DNA of 64,000 nucleotides, from contig NZ_CP029191.1 in NCBI RefSeq assembly GCF_008642335.1, positions 4,464,001 through 4,528,000 of the forward strand. Reading direction: 5' to 3'. Both the position numbers and the translations under genes were made by a program. The stretch comes from Streptomyces venezuelae (GTDB lineage Bacteria > Actinomycetota > Actinomycetes > Streptomycetales > Streptomycetaceae). Shown here one piece after another: positions 53,294-62,097 of the stretch. Under the pieces are notes generated by a model. It did no database searches, was not told the origin of the DNA, and was given only the letters and a program-made list of their open reading frames with translations. Position 1 is the stretch's first letter. Each line of letters begins with the position of its first letter.

Positions 53294-54434
53294 CGCCATG
53301 GGCCGTCCACTTGAGGCCTTCCTCGGTCACGGTGACCTCCGTGACCGAGAGGCCGGGCGGCCCGTCCGGGAACCAGCGCCCGAAGAGCAGCGTGCCGGTC
53401 TCCTCCGCCTGCCCGAGACAGGCCTCGTCCAGTACGTCGGAGGCGTACGGAAGCCACACCTGGAACTGGTGGGTGTGCGGGCGCTCCGGGTGCACGCGCG
53501 ACCAGGGCACGCCCGCGGCCGCGAACCCCTCGTGCAGCGCGTCGGCGACCACGCGCGCGTGGGCGACGTACTCCGGCAGCCGGGGCAGCGTGTGCTTCAG
53601 GCCGAGGAGCGCCGACACCGCGACGGGGAACTGCTGGAACAGCTGCCCTCCGTAGCGGTGGCGCCACACCCTCGCTTCCTCGACGAGCGTGCGTGGGCCG
53701 GCCAGCGCGGCGCCGCTCAGCCCCTCCAGGGACTTGTAGAACGACACGTACACGGAGTCGGCGAGACCGGCGATCTCCGCGAGGCTCCGGCCGAAATGCG
53801 GTGTGCACTCCCAGAGCCGGGCGCCGTCGAAGTGCACGACCGCGTCCCTCTCGCGGGCCGCCGCCACGACCGCCTCCAGCTCCTCCCACCGCGGCAGGAC
53901 GAAACCGGCGTCCCGGAGCGGAAGTTCGAGCATCAGCGTCCCGAAAGGCTCCTCGAAGTACCGTACTTCGTCCGCCTCGGGCAGCCGCGGCTGGTCCGTC
54001 GGATGCACCGTCCGCAACCCGCTGACCACGGAGAACGCGGACCCTTCATGCACCTCGGGGTGTGCCCTGGGATGGAGCGCCACGGTCGCGTTCCCCGTAC
54101 GGGCCGCCCAGCAGCGCAGCGCGACCTGCTGCGCCATCGTGCCGGTCGGGAAGAACGCGGCGTCCTCCTTGCCGAGCAGCCGGGCGACCTCGCCCTCCAG
54201 GGTGGCGACGACGGCGTTGCCGTACACGTCGGTGGGGTCCTCGGGGCCGACCACGTCGGGAGCCGCGGCGGCCAGCGCCGACAGGCGCTCGGTGAGCGGG
54301 ACGTGCAGGACGGAACGGTGCAAGGTCCGGGCGGCGCCCACGGCGGCGGCGCGGCGGCGGGCCGCCCGGATCTCGTCCGCGTCCGGCGTCTCCCGCGAGT
54401 CCGGCTGCTCTTCTACTGCGCTTTCAGAGGGCAT
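53250..54434 (-). CDS. threonine aldolase-like PLP enzyme (beta-eliminating lyase family)
   Basis: 394 residues, fold type I PLP enzyme. Visible parts: FFPTGTMAQQVALRCWAART, the cofactor Asp in AVVHFDGARLWE (D203) and Schiff-base K234 in SVYVSFYKSLEGLSG. Low-specificity L-threonine aldolases split threonine to glycine and acetaldehyde; substrate here is inferred. The ATG at 54434 has GGAGG directly abutting, and an in-frame ATG at 54470 is possible, so the start is uncertain. Its 3' end overlaps a small plus-strand gene. Confidence 0.87.
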   Translation of the reverse strand: MPSESAVEEQPDSRETPDADEIRAARRRAAAVGAARTLHRSVLHVPLTERLSALAAAAPDVVGPEDPTDVYGNAVVATLEGEVARLLGKEDAAFFPTGTMAQQVALRCWAARTGNATVALHPRAHPEVHEGSAFSVVSGLRTVHPTDQPRLPEADEVRYFEEPFGTLMLELPLRDAGFVLPRWEELEAVVAAARERDAVVHFDGARLWECTPHFGRSLAEIAGLADSVYVSFYKSLEGLSGAALAGPRTLVEEARVWRHRYGGQLFQQFPVAVSALLGLKHTLPRLPEYVAHARVVADALHEGFAAAGVPWSRVHPERPHTHQFQVWLPYASDVLDEACLGQAEETGTLLFGRWFPDGPPGLSVTEVTVTEEGLKWTAHGVREAVAEFVRRIPA

Positions 54435-54581
54435 CCTCCGAGCATGACCCGTTCTCCGCTCACCGGTCATATGAATAACCACAGCCTGTGGACAGCCGAA
54501 GACGCGGCGCCAACCAATCGCGTTAACATGACGAGAAATCGTCCGGTACCCCGAGCGGACTGGAACGGAAGGCGCCGCCGC

Positions 54582-55502
54582 GTGAACGCATCGCATCAGC
54601 CAGACCCGCGGGACCGCCCCGCGAGGCTCACCGTGGGAGTCGTGGGAGCGGGCCGGGTGGGACCCGCGCTTGCCGCGTCGCTGCAGCTCGCGGGCCACCG
54701 TCCCGTGGCCGCTTCCGGCGTGTCCGACACGTCGGTGCGACGGGCCGCCGCGCTGCTCCCCGACGTCCCCCTCGTCCCGCCCGCCGAGGTGCTCGAACGC
54801 GCCGACCTGGTGCTCCTGACCGTCCCCGACGACGCGCTCCCCGGCCTCGTCGAGGGCCTCGCCGAGACCGGCGCCGTGCGCCCCGGCCAGCTGCTCGTCC
54901 ACACCTCCGGGCGGTACGGCACACAGGTACTCGAACCCGCCCTGCGCGCCGGAGCCCTGCCGCTCGCACTGCACCCCGCCATGACCTTCACCGGCACCGC
55001 CGTCGACGTCCAGCGCCTCGCGGGATGCTCCTTCGGGGTGACCGCCCCCGAGGAGCTGCGGCTCGCCGCGGAAGCCCTGGTCATCGAGATGGGCGGCGAG
55101 CCCGAGTGGATCGCCGAGGAGAACCGCCCGCTCTACCACGCGGCCCTCGCCCTGGGCGCGAACCACCTGGTCACACTGGTCGCCGAGTCCATGGATCTGC
55201 TGCGCGACGCGGGCGTCGCGGCCCCGGACCGCATGCTCGGCCCGCTGCTCGGCGCCGCCCTGGACAACGCCCTCCGCTCGGGCGACGCGGCGCTCACCGG
55301 ACCCGTCGCGCGCGGGGACGCGGGCACCGTCGCCGCCCACGTCGCCGAGTTGCGCAAGCACGCCCCGCAGACCGTCGCGGGCTACCTCGCGATGGCCCGC
55401 GCCACCGCCGACCGCGCCCTCGCCCACGGCCTGCTCAAGCCCGAGCTCGCCGAGGACCTCCTCGGAGTGCTCTCCAACGGAGCCGAAGGGGGGAGCCGAT
55501 GA
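54582..55502 (+). CDS. Rossmann-fold and DUF2520 domain protein
   Basis: 306 residues. N-terminal NAD(P)-binding fold [20 protein letters not shown], then [11 protein letters not shown], and a C-terminal DUF2520 helical domain ([20 protein letters not shown]). It resembles the F420H2:NADP oxidoreductase/ketopantoate-reductase superfamily. Its position right before panC, with an ATGA overlap, makes a link to pantothenate synthesis (for example ketopantoate reduction) plausible but unproven. GTG start at 54582. Confidence 0.88.
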   Translation: MNASHQPDPRDRPARLTVGVVGAGRVGPALAASLQLAGHRPVAASGVSDTSVRRAAALLPDVPLVPPAEVLERADLVLLTVPDDALPGLVEGLAETGAVRPGQLLVHTSGRYGTQVLEPALRAGALPLALHPAMTFTGTAVDVQRLAGCSFGVTAPEELRLAAEALVIEMGGEPEWIAEENRPLYHAALALGANHLVTLVAESMDLLRDAGVAAPDRMLGPLLGAALDNALRSGDAALTGPVARGDAGTVAAHVAELRKHAPQTVAGYLAMARATADRALAHGLLKPELAEDLLGVLSNGAEGGSR

Positions 55503-56509
55503 GTACGCGCACCACGCTCCTGCACACCGCCGAGTCGCTCCGCACGCGCGCGCGTGCGGGCCGCCGCGCCGTCGTCATGACCATGGGCGCCCTGCACGAC
55601 GGGCACGCCTCCCTGGTCCGCGCCGCCCGCCGCGTCGCGGGACCCGAGGGCGAGGTCGTCGTCACGGTCTTCGTGAACCCGCTCCAGTTCGGCGCCGGCG
55701 AGGACCTCGACCGCTACCCGCGCACCCTCGACGCCGACATCAAGATCGCCGAACAGGCCGGGGCGGACATCGTGTTCGCGCCCTCCGTGGACGAGGTCTA
55801 CCCGGGCGGCGAACCCCAGGTCCGCGTCGGCGCGGGACCCATGGGCACCGTCCTCGAAGGCGCCACCCGCCCCGGGCACTTCGACGGCATGCTCACCGTC
55901 GTCGCCAAGCTGCTGCACCTCACCGCGCCCGATGTGGCCCTCTTCGGGCAGAAGGACGCCCAGCAGCTCGCCCTGATCCGCCGCATGGTCCGCGACCTGA
56001 ACTTCCCCGTGGAGATCGTCGGCGTCCCCACCGTCCGTGAGGACGACGGCCTGGCCCTCTCCAGCCGCAACCGCTACCTCGCCCCGGAGGAGCGGCGCAC
56101 CGCCCTCGCCCTCTCCCAGGCCCTCTTCGCGGGACGCGACCGGCACGCCGCCCAGGAGGCCCTGCGCGCACGGGCCGCCAGCGCCCCCGCCTCACGCGCG
56201 CGTGCCGTCGCCCTGAGCGAGATCGGCGAGTCCCGCGCGGCGGCCGACGCGCACGCCGTGGCGGAGTCCGCGGAGCCCTCCGCGACCGGCGGCCCCGCCG
56301 CCGTCGTCACCGCGGCCCGCCTCGTCCTCGACGAGGCCGCCCGCCTGGTCCCCCCGCTGGAGCTGGACTACGTGGCGTTGGTGGACCCCGCCGACTTCAC
56401 CGAGGTCCGCCCCGGCCACCGCGGCGAGGCCGTCCTCGCCGTGGCCGCCCGGGTCGGCTCGACGCGCCTCATCGACAACATCCCGCTGACGTTCGGAGCC
56501 TCCGTATGA
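55499..56509 (+). CDS. panC: pantothenate synthetase
   Basis: 336 residues. Joins pantoate and beta-alanine using ATP. Motifs: [14 protein letters not shown] (HxGH), [40 protein letters not shown] and LSSRNRYL. An Ala-rich insertion of about 50 residues (about 215-270, including [20 protein letters not shown]) lengthens the protein beyond the usual 280. ATG overlaps the preceding stop. Second gene of the operon that continues to nadB, nadC and coaX. Confidence 0.94.
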   Translation: MSTRTTLLHTAESLRTRARAGRRAVVMTMGALHDGHASLVRAARRVAGPEGEVVVTVFVNPLQFGAGEDLDRYPRTLDADIKIAEQAGADIVFAPSVDEVYPGGEPQVRVGAGPMGTVLEGATRPGHFDGMLTVVAKLLHLTAPDVALFGQKDAQQLALIRRMVRDLNFPVEIVGVPTVREDDGLALSSRNRYLAPEERRTALALSQALFAGRDRHAAQEALRARAASAPASRARAVALSEIGESRAAADAHAVAESAEPSATGGPAAVVTAARLVLDEAARLVPPLELDYVALVDPADFTEVRPGHRGEAVLAVAARVGSTRLIDNIPLTFGASV

Positions 56510-56568
56510 GCGCGCACCGCACAGGCCCGGCCGCGGCAGCCGTCCACGCGAACGGAGTCCCCGCATGA
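56506..56568 (+). other. 20-codon mini-ORF bridging panC and nadB
   Basis: ATG at 56506 overlaps the panC stop (ATGA) and the reading frame ends in a TGA that overlaps the nadB ATG (again ATGA). The sequences GGAG-cctccgt-ATGAGCGC and GGAG-tccccgc-ATGAGCGC around the two starts look like a local duplication of one initiation region. The peptide is probably not functional; the mini-ORF may keep ribosomes coupled across the 55-base spacer. Confidence 0.4.
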
Positions 56569-58280
56569 GCGCCACCGGCATACGGCTGCACGCGCCCGCC
56601 CCCGGCTGGTCCCTCGACGCCGACATCGTGGTCGTCGGCTCGGGAGTGGCCGGGCTGACGGCCGCCCTGCGCGGCGCGGCCGCGGGACTCAGGACGGTCG
56701 TGGTGACCAAGGCCCGCCTGGACGCGGGCTCCACCCGCTGGGCGCAGGGCGGCGTCGCCGCGGCGATCGGCGAGGGCGACACACCCGAAGAGCACCTGGA
56801 CGACACGCTCGTCGCGGGCGCGGGCCTCTGCGACGAGGAGGCCGTGCGCACCCTCGTCACCGAGGGCCCCGGTGCCGTACGCCGCCTCATCGAGACCGGC
56901 GCCCACTTCGACAAGGACTCCGAAGGCGCCATCGAGCTGGCCCGCGAGGGCGGCCACCACCGGCGCCGCATCGCGCACGCGGGCGGCGACGCGACCGGCG
57001 CGGAGATCTCCCGCGCCCTCGTCGAGGCGGTCCGCGCGCGCGGCATACCGACGATCGAGAACGCGCTGGTCCTCGACCTCCTCACCGACGCCGACGGCCA
57101 CACCGCCGGTGTCTCCCTGCACGTCATGGGGGAGGGCCAGCACGACGGCGTGGGCGCCGTCCACGCCCCCGCGGTCGTCCTCGCCACCGGCGGCATGGGC
57201 CAGGTCTTCTCCGCGACCACCAACCCGTCCGTCTCCACGGGCGACGGCGTCGCGCTCGCCCTGCGCGCGGGCGCGGAGGTCTCCGACCTCGAATTCGTGC
57301 AGTTCCACCCCACGGTGCTGTTCCTCGGCACCGACGCCGAGGGCCAGCAGCCGCTGGTCTCCGAGGCCGTCCGGGGTGAGGGCGCGCACCTCGTGGACGC
57401 CGACGGTGTGCGCTTCATGGTCGGACAGCACGAGCTGGCCGAGCTGGCGCCCCGCGACATCGTCGCCAAGGGCATCACGCGCCGCATGCAGGAAAAAGGC
57501 ACCGACCACATGTTCCTCGACGCCAGGCACTTCGGCGCCGACATGTGGGAGAACCGCTTCCCGACGATCCTCGCCGCCTGCCGCGCGCACGGCATCGACC
57601 CCGTCACCGAGCCCATCCCCATCGCCCCGGCCGCGCACTACGCCTCCGGAGGCGTCCGCACCGACCGGCACGGCCGCACCACCGTTCCGGGGCTCTACGC
57701 CTGCGGGGAGGTCGCCTGCACCGGCGTGCACGGCGCCAACCGCCTCGCCTCCAACTCCCTCCTCGAAGGCCTCGTCTACGCCGAGCGCATCGCCGACGAC
57801 ATCGTGGCCCGCCACGCGGAAAACACCCTCCACGCGCGCGTGCCGGTGCCCGTCACCCCGCCCGGGACCCCGACGCACCCCCTTCTCCCGGCCGAGGCCC
57901 GCTTCACCATCCAGCGCGTCATGAGCGAAGGCGCCGGAGTTCTCCGCTCCGCCGCCTCCCTCACCGAGACCGCCGCGCAGCTGGCCCGCGTCCACGCCGA
58001 GGCCGCGGGCGCGCTCGCGGAGCACGGCAAGACGGCCGAGCCCGGCGTCGACACCTGGGAGACCACCAACCTCCTGTGCGTCGCCCGCGTCCTGGTGGCC
58101 GCCGCCCAGCGCCGTGAGGAGACCCGCGGCTGCCACTGGCGCGAGGACCACGCCGACCGCGACGACGCGGCCTGGCGGCGCCACATCGTCGTACGCCTCA
58201 ATCCGGACAGGACGCTGGCGGCGCACACGACCGAGACCCACGACTTCCCTCCGACCCGTCCCAGTCCCCAGGAGCAGTGA
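56565..58280 (+). CDS. nadB: L-aspartate oxidase
   Basis: 571-residue FAD enzyme that oxidises aspartate to iminoaspartate for quinolinate synthesis. Motifs: FAD-binding DIVVVGSGVAGLTAALRGAA, GSTRWAQGGVAAAIGEGDTP, then FVQFHPTVLF and GLYACGEVACTGVHGANRLA. Starts at ATG 56565 with GGAG upstream and ends overlapping nadC (GTGA). Quinolinate synthase NadA is not in this window, so its gene must lie elsewhere. Confidence 0.94.
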   Translation: MSATGIRLHAPAPGWSLDADIVVVGSGVAGLTAALRGAAAGLRTVVVTKARLDAGSTRWAQGGVAAAIGEGDTPEEHLDDTLVAGAGLCDEEAVRTLVTEGPGAVRRLIETGAHFDKDSEGAIELAREGGHHRRRIAHAGGDATGAEISRALVEAVRARGIPTIENALVLDLLTDADGHTAGVSLHVMGEGQHDGVGAVHAPAVVLATGGMGQVFSATTNPSVSTGDGVALALRAGAEVSDLEFVQFHPTVLFLGTDAEGQQPLVSEAVRGEGAHLVDADGVRFMVGQHELAELAPRDIVAKGITRRMQEKGTDHMFLDARHFGADMWENRFPTILAACRAHGIDPVTEPIPIAPAAHYASGGVRTDRHGRTTVPGLYACGEVACTGVHGANRLASNSLLEGLVYAERIADDIVARHAENTLHARVPVPVTPPGTPTHPLLPAEARFTIQRVMSEGAGVLRSAASLTETAAQLARVHAEAAGALAEHGKTAEPGVDTWETTNLLCVARVLVAAAQRREETRGCHWREDHADRDDAAWRRHIVVRLNPDRTLAAHTTETHDFPPTRPSPQEQ

Positions 58281-59281
58281 CCGTGAGCACCCCCGACGAC
58301 CTCCCCCTCGCCGCCCCCTCAGCCGCAGGCGGTGGCTGCGGCGACGCCTGCGGCTGCGGCGGTGACGACGCCTACGACCCCATGGAGTGCGGCCTCGACC
58401 CCGCGCTCGTACAGCTCCTGACCGAGGCAGGGCTCGATCCCGTGCAGATCGAGGACATCGCGCACATGGCCATCGAGGAGGACCTGGCCGGCGGTGTCGA
58501 CGTCACCACGGCCGCCACCATCCCCGAGGACGCCGTCGCCACCGCCGACTTCGCGGCGCGCGAGGCGGGCACCGTCGCGGGCCTGCGGGTCGCCGAAGCC
58601 ATCATCTCCGTGGTGTGCGAGGAGGAGTTCGAGGTCGAGCGGCACGTCGAGGACGGTGACCGCGTCGCGGCCGGCGACGTCCTGCTCAGCGTCACCACCC
58701 GCACCCGTGACCTGCTCACCGCCGAGCGCAGCGCGCTGAACATCCTGTGCCGCCTCTCCGGCATCGCGACCGCCACGCGCGCGTGGGCGGACGCCCTGGA
58801 CGGCACGAAGGCGAAGGTCCGCGACACCCGCAAGACCACGCCGGGCTACCGCGCCCTGGAGAAGTACGCGGTCCGCATGGGCGGCGGCGTGAACCACCGG
58901 ATGTCGCTCGCCGACGCGGCCCTGGTCAAGGACAACCACGTGGTCGCCGCGGGCGGCGTGGCGCAGGCCTTCAAGGCGGTACGCGAGCAGTTCCCCGAGG
59001 TGCCGATCGAGGTCGAGGTCGACACGCTCCACCAGCTGCGCGAGGTCGTCGACGCGGGCGCCGACCTGATCCTCCTGGACAACTTCACGCCCGGCGAGAC
59101 GGCGGAGGCCGTCGCCCTCGTGGACGGCCGCGCGTTCCTGGAGTCCTCGGGCCGCCTCACCCTGGAGAACGCCCGCGCGTACGCCGAGACGGGCGTCGAC
59201 TACCTCGCGGTGGGCGCCCTCACCCACTCGTCCCCGATCCTCGACATCGGACTCGACCTGCGAGAAGCGGTGCGCGACTGA
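58277..59281 (+). CDS. nadC: nicotinate-nucleotide diphosphorylase (quinolinate phosphoribosyltransferase)
   Basis: 334 residues. Converts quinolinate and PRPP to nicotinate mononucleotide. Motifs: EEDLAGGVDVTTAATIP, RDTRKTTPGYRALEKYAVRM, HRMSLADAALVKDNHV and IEVEVDTLHQL. The first 45 residues are atypical: a Gly/Cys segment with C21, C25, C27 and C38 (GGGCGDACGCGGDD) that could bind a metal. GTG at 58277 overlaps the nadB stop; GTG at 58283 is an alternative. The stop overlaps coaX. Confidence 0.94.
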   Translation: MTVSTPDDLPLAAPSAAGGGCGDACGCGGDDAYDPMECGLDPALVQLLTEAGLDPVQIEDIAHMAIEEDLAGGVDVTTAATIPEDAVATADFAAREAGTVAGLRVAEAIISVVCEEEFEVERHVEDGDRVAAGDVLLSVTTRTRDLLTAERSALNILCRLSGIATATRAWADALDGTKAKVRDTRKTTPGYRALEKYAVRMGGGVNHRMSLADAALVKDNHVVAAGGVAQAFKAVREQFPEVPIEVEVDTLHQLREVVDAGADLILLDNFTPGETAEAVALVDGRAFLESSGRLTLENARAYAETGVDYLAVGALTHSSPILDIGLDLREAVRD

Positions 59282-60087
59282 TGCTCCTCACCATCGACGT
59301 GGGCAACACCCACACCGTCCTCGGCCTGTTCGACGGCGAGGACATCGTCGAGCACTGGCGCATCTCCACGGACGCGCGCCGCACCGCCGACGAACTGGCC
59401 GTGCTCCTCAACGGCCTGATGGGCATGCACCCGCTGCTCGGCGACGAGCTCGGCGACGGCATCGACGGCATCGCCATCTGCTCGACCGTCCCCTCGGTCC
59501 TGCACGAACTGCGCGAGGTCACGCGGCGCTACTACGGAGACGTGCCCGCCGTCCTCGTCGAGCCCGGCATCAAGACCGGCGTCCCGATCCTCATGGACAA
59601 CCCCAAGGAGGTCGGCGCCGACCGCATCATCAACGCGGTGGCGGCGGTCGAGCTGTACGGCGGACCGGCGATCGTCGTCGACTTCGGCACGGCGACGACG
59701 TTCGACGCGGTGTCCGCGCGCGGGGAGTACGCGGGCGGGGTCATCGCCCCCGGCATCGAGATCTCCGTGGAGGCTCTCGGCGTACGAGGCGCCCAGCTCC
59801 GCAAGATCGAGCTCGCCCGGCCGCGCAGCGTCATCGGCAAGAACACGGTGGAGGCCATGCAGGCGGGCATCCTGTACGGCTTCGCGGGGCAGGTCGACGG
59901 GGTCGTGAACCGGATGGCCCGCGAACTGGCGGGCGCGGGCGGCGACCCGGACGACGTCACGGTCATCGCCACGGGTGGTCTCGCGCCGATGGTCCTCGGC
60001 GAGGCGTCGGTCATCGACGAGCACGAACCGTGGCTGACGCTGATCGGGCTTCGGCTCGTCTACGAGCGGAACGTTGCCCGTAGTTGA
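59281..60087 (+). CDS. coaX: type III pantothenate kinase
   Basis: 268 residues. First committed step of CoA synthesis by the ASKHA-fold enzyme. Motifs: LLTIDVGNTHTVLGLFDG, IVVDFGTATTFDAVS, GGVIAPGIEIS and VIATGGLAPM. ATG shares its first base with the nadC stop (TGATG). Last gene of the coupled DUF2520-panC-nadB-nadC-coaX operon, which joins pantothenate/CoA and NAD synthesis. Confidence 0.95.
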   Translation: MLLTIDVGNTHTVLGLFDGEDIVEHWRISTDARRTADELAVLLNGLMGMHPLLGDELGDGIDGIAICSTVPSVLHELREVTRRYYGDVPAVLVEPGIKTGVPILMDNPKEVGADRIINAVAAVELYGGPAIVVDFGTATTFDAVSARGEYAGGVIAPGIEISVEALGVRGAQLRKIELARPRSVIGKNTVEAMQAGILYGFAGQVDGVVNRMARELAGAGGDPDDVTVIATGGLAPMVLGEASVIDEHEPWLTLIGLRLVYERNVARS

Positions 60088-60192
60088 CCGATTGCCGCCG
60101 ATTGGTGCTCGGCCTGTGTGCACTACGCCTCCGCTTCTGCAAGAGTCTGCGCTGGACGGGGACTTGAGTGGGTGTGGGGCGGGCTGGAGCGG

Positions 60193-60402
60193 ATGAGGCA
60201 CGTGAAACGACTGTGGATGGGCGTTGTGGCGCTGGGGGCGGTGCTTGTCGGCTCCGCGCCGGTGGCGTACGCGGCGTCGCCCTCCCCGTCCCCCCTCGCG
60301 GGGGCCGGTGCGGGGGTTCTCCCCTGGCTCGCCGTCGTGGCGGTCGCCGCGCTCGGCATCGGCGCGGTCGCCTACGCCCTGGCCCGCCGCCGCGCGGACT
60401 AA
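60193..60402 (+). CDS. small secreted/membrane protein
   Basis: 69 residues from ATG 60193, which has GGAG upstream. A signal peptide (about 1-28, ending PVAYAASP) is followed by a short Ser/Pro linker, a C-terminal membrane helix (about 43-64) and the positive tail ARRRAD. The layout resembles a sortase substrate without an LPxTG motif, or a small membrane peptide. An upstream ATG at 60118 is open but less likely. Function unknown. Confidence 0.65.
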   Translation: MRHVKRLWMGVVALGAVLVGSAPVAYAASPSPSPLAGAGAGVLPWLAVVAVAALGIGAVAYALARRRAD

Positions 60403-60485
60403 CCCTCCCGGGCGGGGCGCCCTGCTCGGGCAGGAGCCCCAGCCCCGCCGCTCCGCGGCGGATAACTCCCACCCACCCACCCGTT

Positions 60486-60576
60486 CACCCCGCGACGCCC
60501 CGTGCGGGTAGGAGCACCGCCCCCGCCGCTTCGCGGCGGATGTTCCCCACCCACCCGCCCGTTTGCCCCGCGACGT
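60486..60576 (-). repeat. dispersed repeat block B, copy 2, with a degenerate tandem neighbour
   Basis: Reverse-complement match of 1591-1681. The hairpin CCGCCGC-TTC-GCGGCGG lies at 60523-60539. A diverged copy with CCGCCGC-TCC-GCGGCGG lies directly upstream (about 60420-60490), giving a tandem period of roughly 80 bases. Confidence 0.85.
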
Positions 60577-60593
60577 CCGGCGGGGGTAGGGGC

Positions 60594-60654
60594 GGGTGGG
60601 TGGGTGGGGAGCTGTGCTCACTCGGGTGGGGCAGGGGGTGGGGGTGGGTGGGGG
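60594..60654 (+). other. G-quadruplex-prone tract
   Basis: GGGTGGGTGGGTGGGG (60594-60609) has four G-runs with one-base loops, the most stable quadruplex pattern. A second cluster at 60624-60654 has five G-runs separated by one or two bases. Both lie on the plus strand. Confidence 0.6.
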
Positions 60655-60784
60655 CGCAGTACCCACTGGCGTGGGGTGGGTTGGGTGTCTGTCGTGGCCC
60701 ACCGGCAGGGTGGGTGCGGAGCCTCAGCATCCGGTGGGCCCGGTGGTCGTTGCCCCCCGCCCCTACCGGACCGCAGGCGCGTAC

Positions 60785-60911
60785 GAGACGCGGAGGGGAC
60801 GTGGGGGTATGTGCGCACGGAGCACCGAGCCAGCCATGGCGGTCGGGAATGTCGGGCGGGGCGTAGGGATGGCGAGTACGCACATACCCCCGCGGCCCCG
60901 CACCCACAGAC
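60785..60911 (-). repeat. dispersed repeat block A, copy 2
   Basis: Near-identical reverse complement of 1412-1539. It carries the same internal pair GGGGGTATGTGCG and CGCACATACCCCC. Distance to copy 1 is about 59 kb, in inverted orientation. Confidence 0.85.
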
Positions 60912-60995
60912 GGACCCGAAGCGAACCCCGCCCAAGGCGACCCGCCCGAATTGGCGTTAAGCGGATTTTGTCCGATTGGCGCGTATCGTCAGTCC

Positions 60996-61682
60996 ATGCC
61001 CACGCCATACGGATCCCGGGGCGGCATGGCCTTCAGCGCGGAAGAGCTGCGAGTGCTCCGTCGCGCCCTGGGCCTCGCCCTGCACCCCAGCCCCGTCCGC
61101 GACGAGGACGTCCAGGACTGCCTCCGGCTCGCCGAATCGGTCGACGAAGCCGTGCGCGAGGGCGCCAGGCTGCGCGCCTTTCTCGTGGCCGACCTCGCCC
61201 GCTACCGTGCCGCCCTGCCCGGCACCGCCGCCGGCTACCTCGCCCTCCTCGACGACGTCCTGGGCGGCGGCTACCAGCCGACCCCTGACGACCTCGCCGC
61301 CCTGCGCGCCCTCCGCGGCAACCCCACCGCGGCCGCACTGCTCGACCGCAGCCGCGTCATCGCCGAGCGAGCCGTCCGCGCCCGCCTCGCGGGCCGAGCC
61401 GTCCCCGTGACCGCCCCCGCCACCCCGGCCCCCCTCCCCATCCCGGCCTCCCGCACCCGCCTTCTCGCCCTCCCCGGCGGGGCGGGGACCGAAGTCGCCG
61501 CCGCCCCCGGACCCCGGCAGCCCGCCGAGCGCCCCGCCCACGCCCCCGCCCCACCCCGCCCCGTCCCCACCCCCGCCGAGGTCTTCCCGCCCAAACGGCG
61601 GCCCGAGGCACCCGGAGCACCCGGAGGGCCCACCGCGCCCGCCGCGCCCGCGGACCCGCCGCACCAGCTCGTCGCGGGCTAG
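60996..61682 (+). CDS. hypothetical Pro/Ala-rich protein
   Basis: 228 residues. The first 130 form a helical domain (MAFSAEELRVLRRALGLALH, then VDEAVREGARLRAFLVADLA). The last 90 are Pro/Ala-rich and likely disordered. I do not recognise the family; similar proteins are found near coaX and lsr2 in streptomycetes. TATCGT six bases before the ATG suggests a leaderless transcript. No signal peptide is seen. Confidence 0.75.
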   Translation: MPTPYGSRGGMAFSAEELRVLRRALGLALHPSPVRDEDVQDCLRLAESVDEAVREGARLRAFLVADLARYRAALPGTAAGYLALLDDVLGGGYQPTPDDLAALRALRGNPTAAALLDRSRVIAERAVRARLAGRAVPVTAPATPAPLPIPASRTRLLALPGGAGTEVAAAPGPRQPAERPAHAPAPPRPVPTPAEVFPPKRRPEAPGAPGGPTAPAAPADPPHQLVAG

Positions 61683-61696
61683 CTACTCTGGAGGGC

Positions 61697-61876
61697 ATGG
61701 ACTACGTTTCCGCGCTCGTGCCCCCCGTAGTGATGGCCGTGTTCTTCACGGGGCTCATCGTGACGATCGTGAAGACCCAGGGCGGCGCCAACAAGGCCAA
61801 GGAGGACGCGGCCGTGGACGCCGCGATCTCCCGCGCCGAAGCCGTCCGGCAGACCCCGAAGACCGGCAGCGCCTGA
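61697..61876 (+). CDS. small membrane protein
   Basis: 59 residues: one N-terminal membrane helix (about 5-26, ALVPPVVMAVFFTGLIVTIV) and a charged, probably helical tail (NKAKEDAAVDAAISRAEAV). TACTCT is seven bases before the ATG, and GGAGG is only two bases from it, too close for normal use, so leaderless translation is likely. Close to and on the same strand as the preceding gene. Function unknown. Confidence 0.7.
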   Translation: MDYVSALVPPVVMAVFFTGLIVTIVKTQGGANKAKEDAAVDAAISRAEAVRQTPKTGSA

Positions 61877-62067
61877 CCCACCGGCACGGGCACGCACGGC
61901 CTCGCAAGGCCAAGCACGGCCCCGCAAGGCAGCACCCGGCAGCACCCCACACCCCATCCCGGCGGCAGCCCCCGGCGTACGACCCGCGCGCGTTTCGAGT
62001 CGTACGCCCTTTTTGTTGCGGAAGTTCCAGAAATTGGGCGTACGCCACGTCCCTCACGCATCACGCC

Positions 62068-62089
62068 AATAGTGACGTCTCCCACTATT
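62068..62089. promoter_or_regulatory. BlaI-type operator and promoter
   Basis: AATAGTG and CACTATT form a perfect 7-bp inverted repeat around ACGTCTCC, ending eight bases before the GTG of the BlaI-type repressor. TATTGT (62086-62091), six bases before the GTG, is a plausible -10 of a leaderless promoter, so the repressor would block its own transcription. Confidence 0.7.
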
Positions 62090-62097
62090 GTTCTGCT

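Larger units (their letters stand above)
60403..60995. other. 593-base repeat-rich, G-tract spacer
   Basis: No convincing gene. Order of content: a degenerate block B copy (about 60420-60490), block B copy 2 (60486-60576), two G-quadruplex-prone tracts (60594-60609 and 60624-60654), a unique stretch, then block A copy 2 (60785-60911) and the promoter region of the gene at 60996. Long open frames here are by-products of GC bias. Confidence 0.75.

Noticed and set aside
60118..60960. Several overlapping open frames in the repeat spacer
   Set aside because: They translate repeat blocks A and B and G-tracts; the same peptides appear at 1.4 kb on the other strand.
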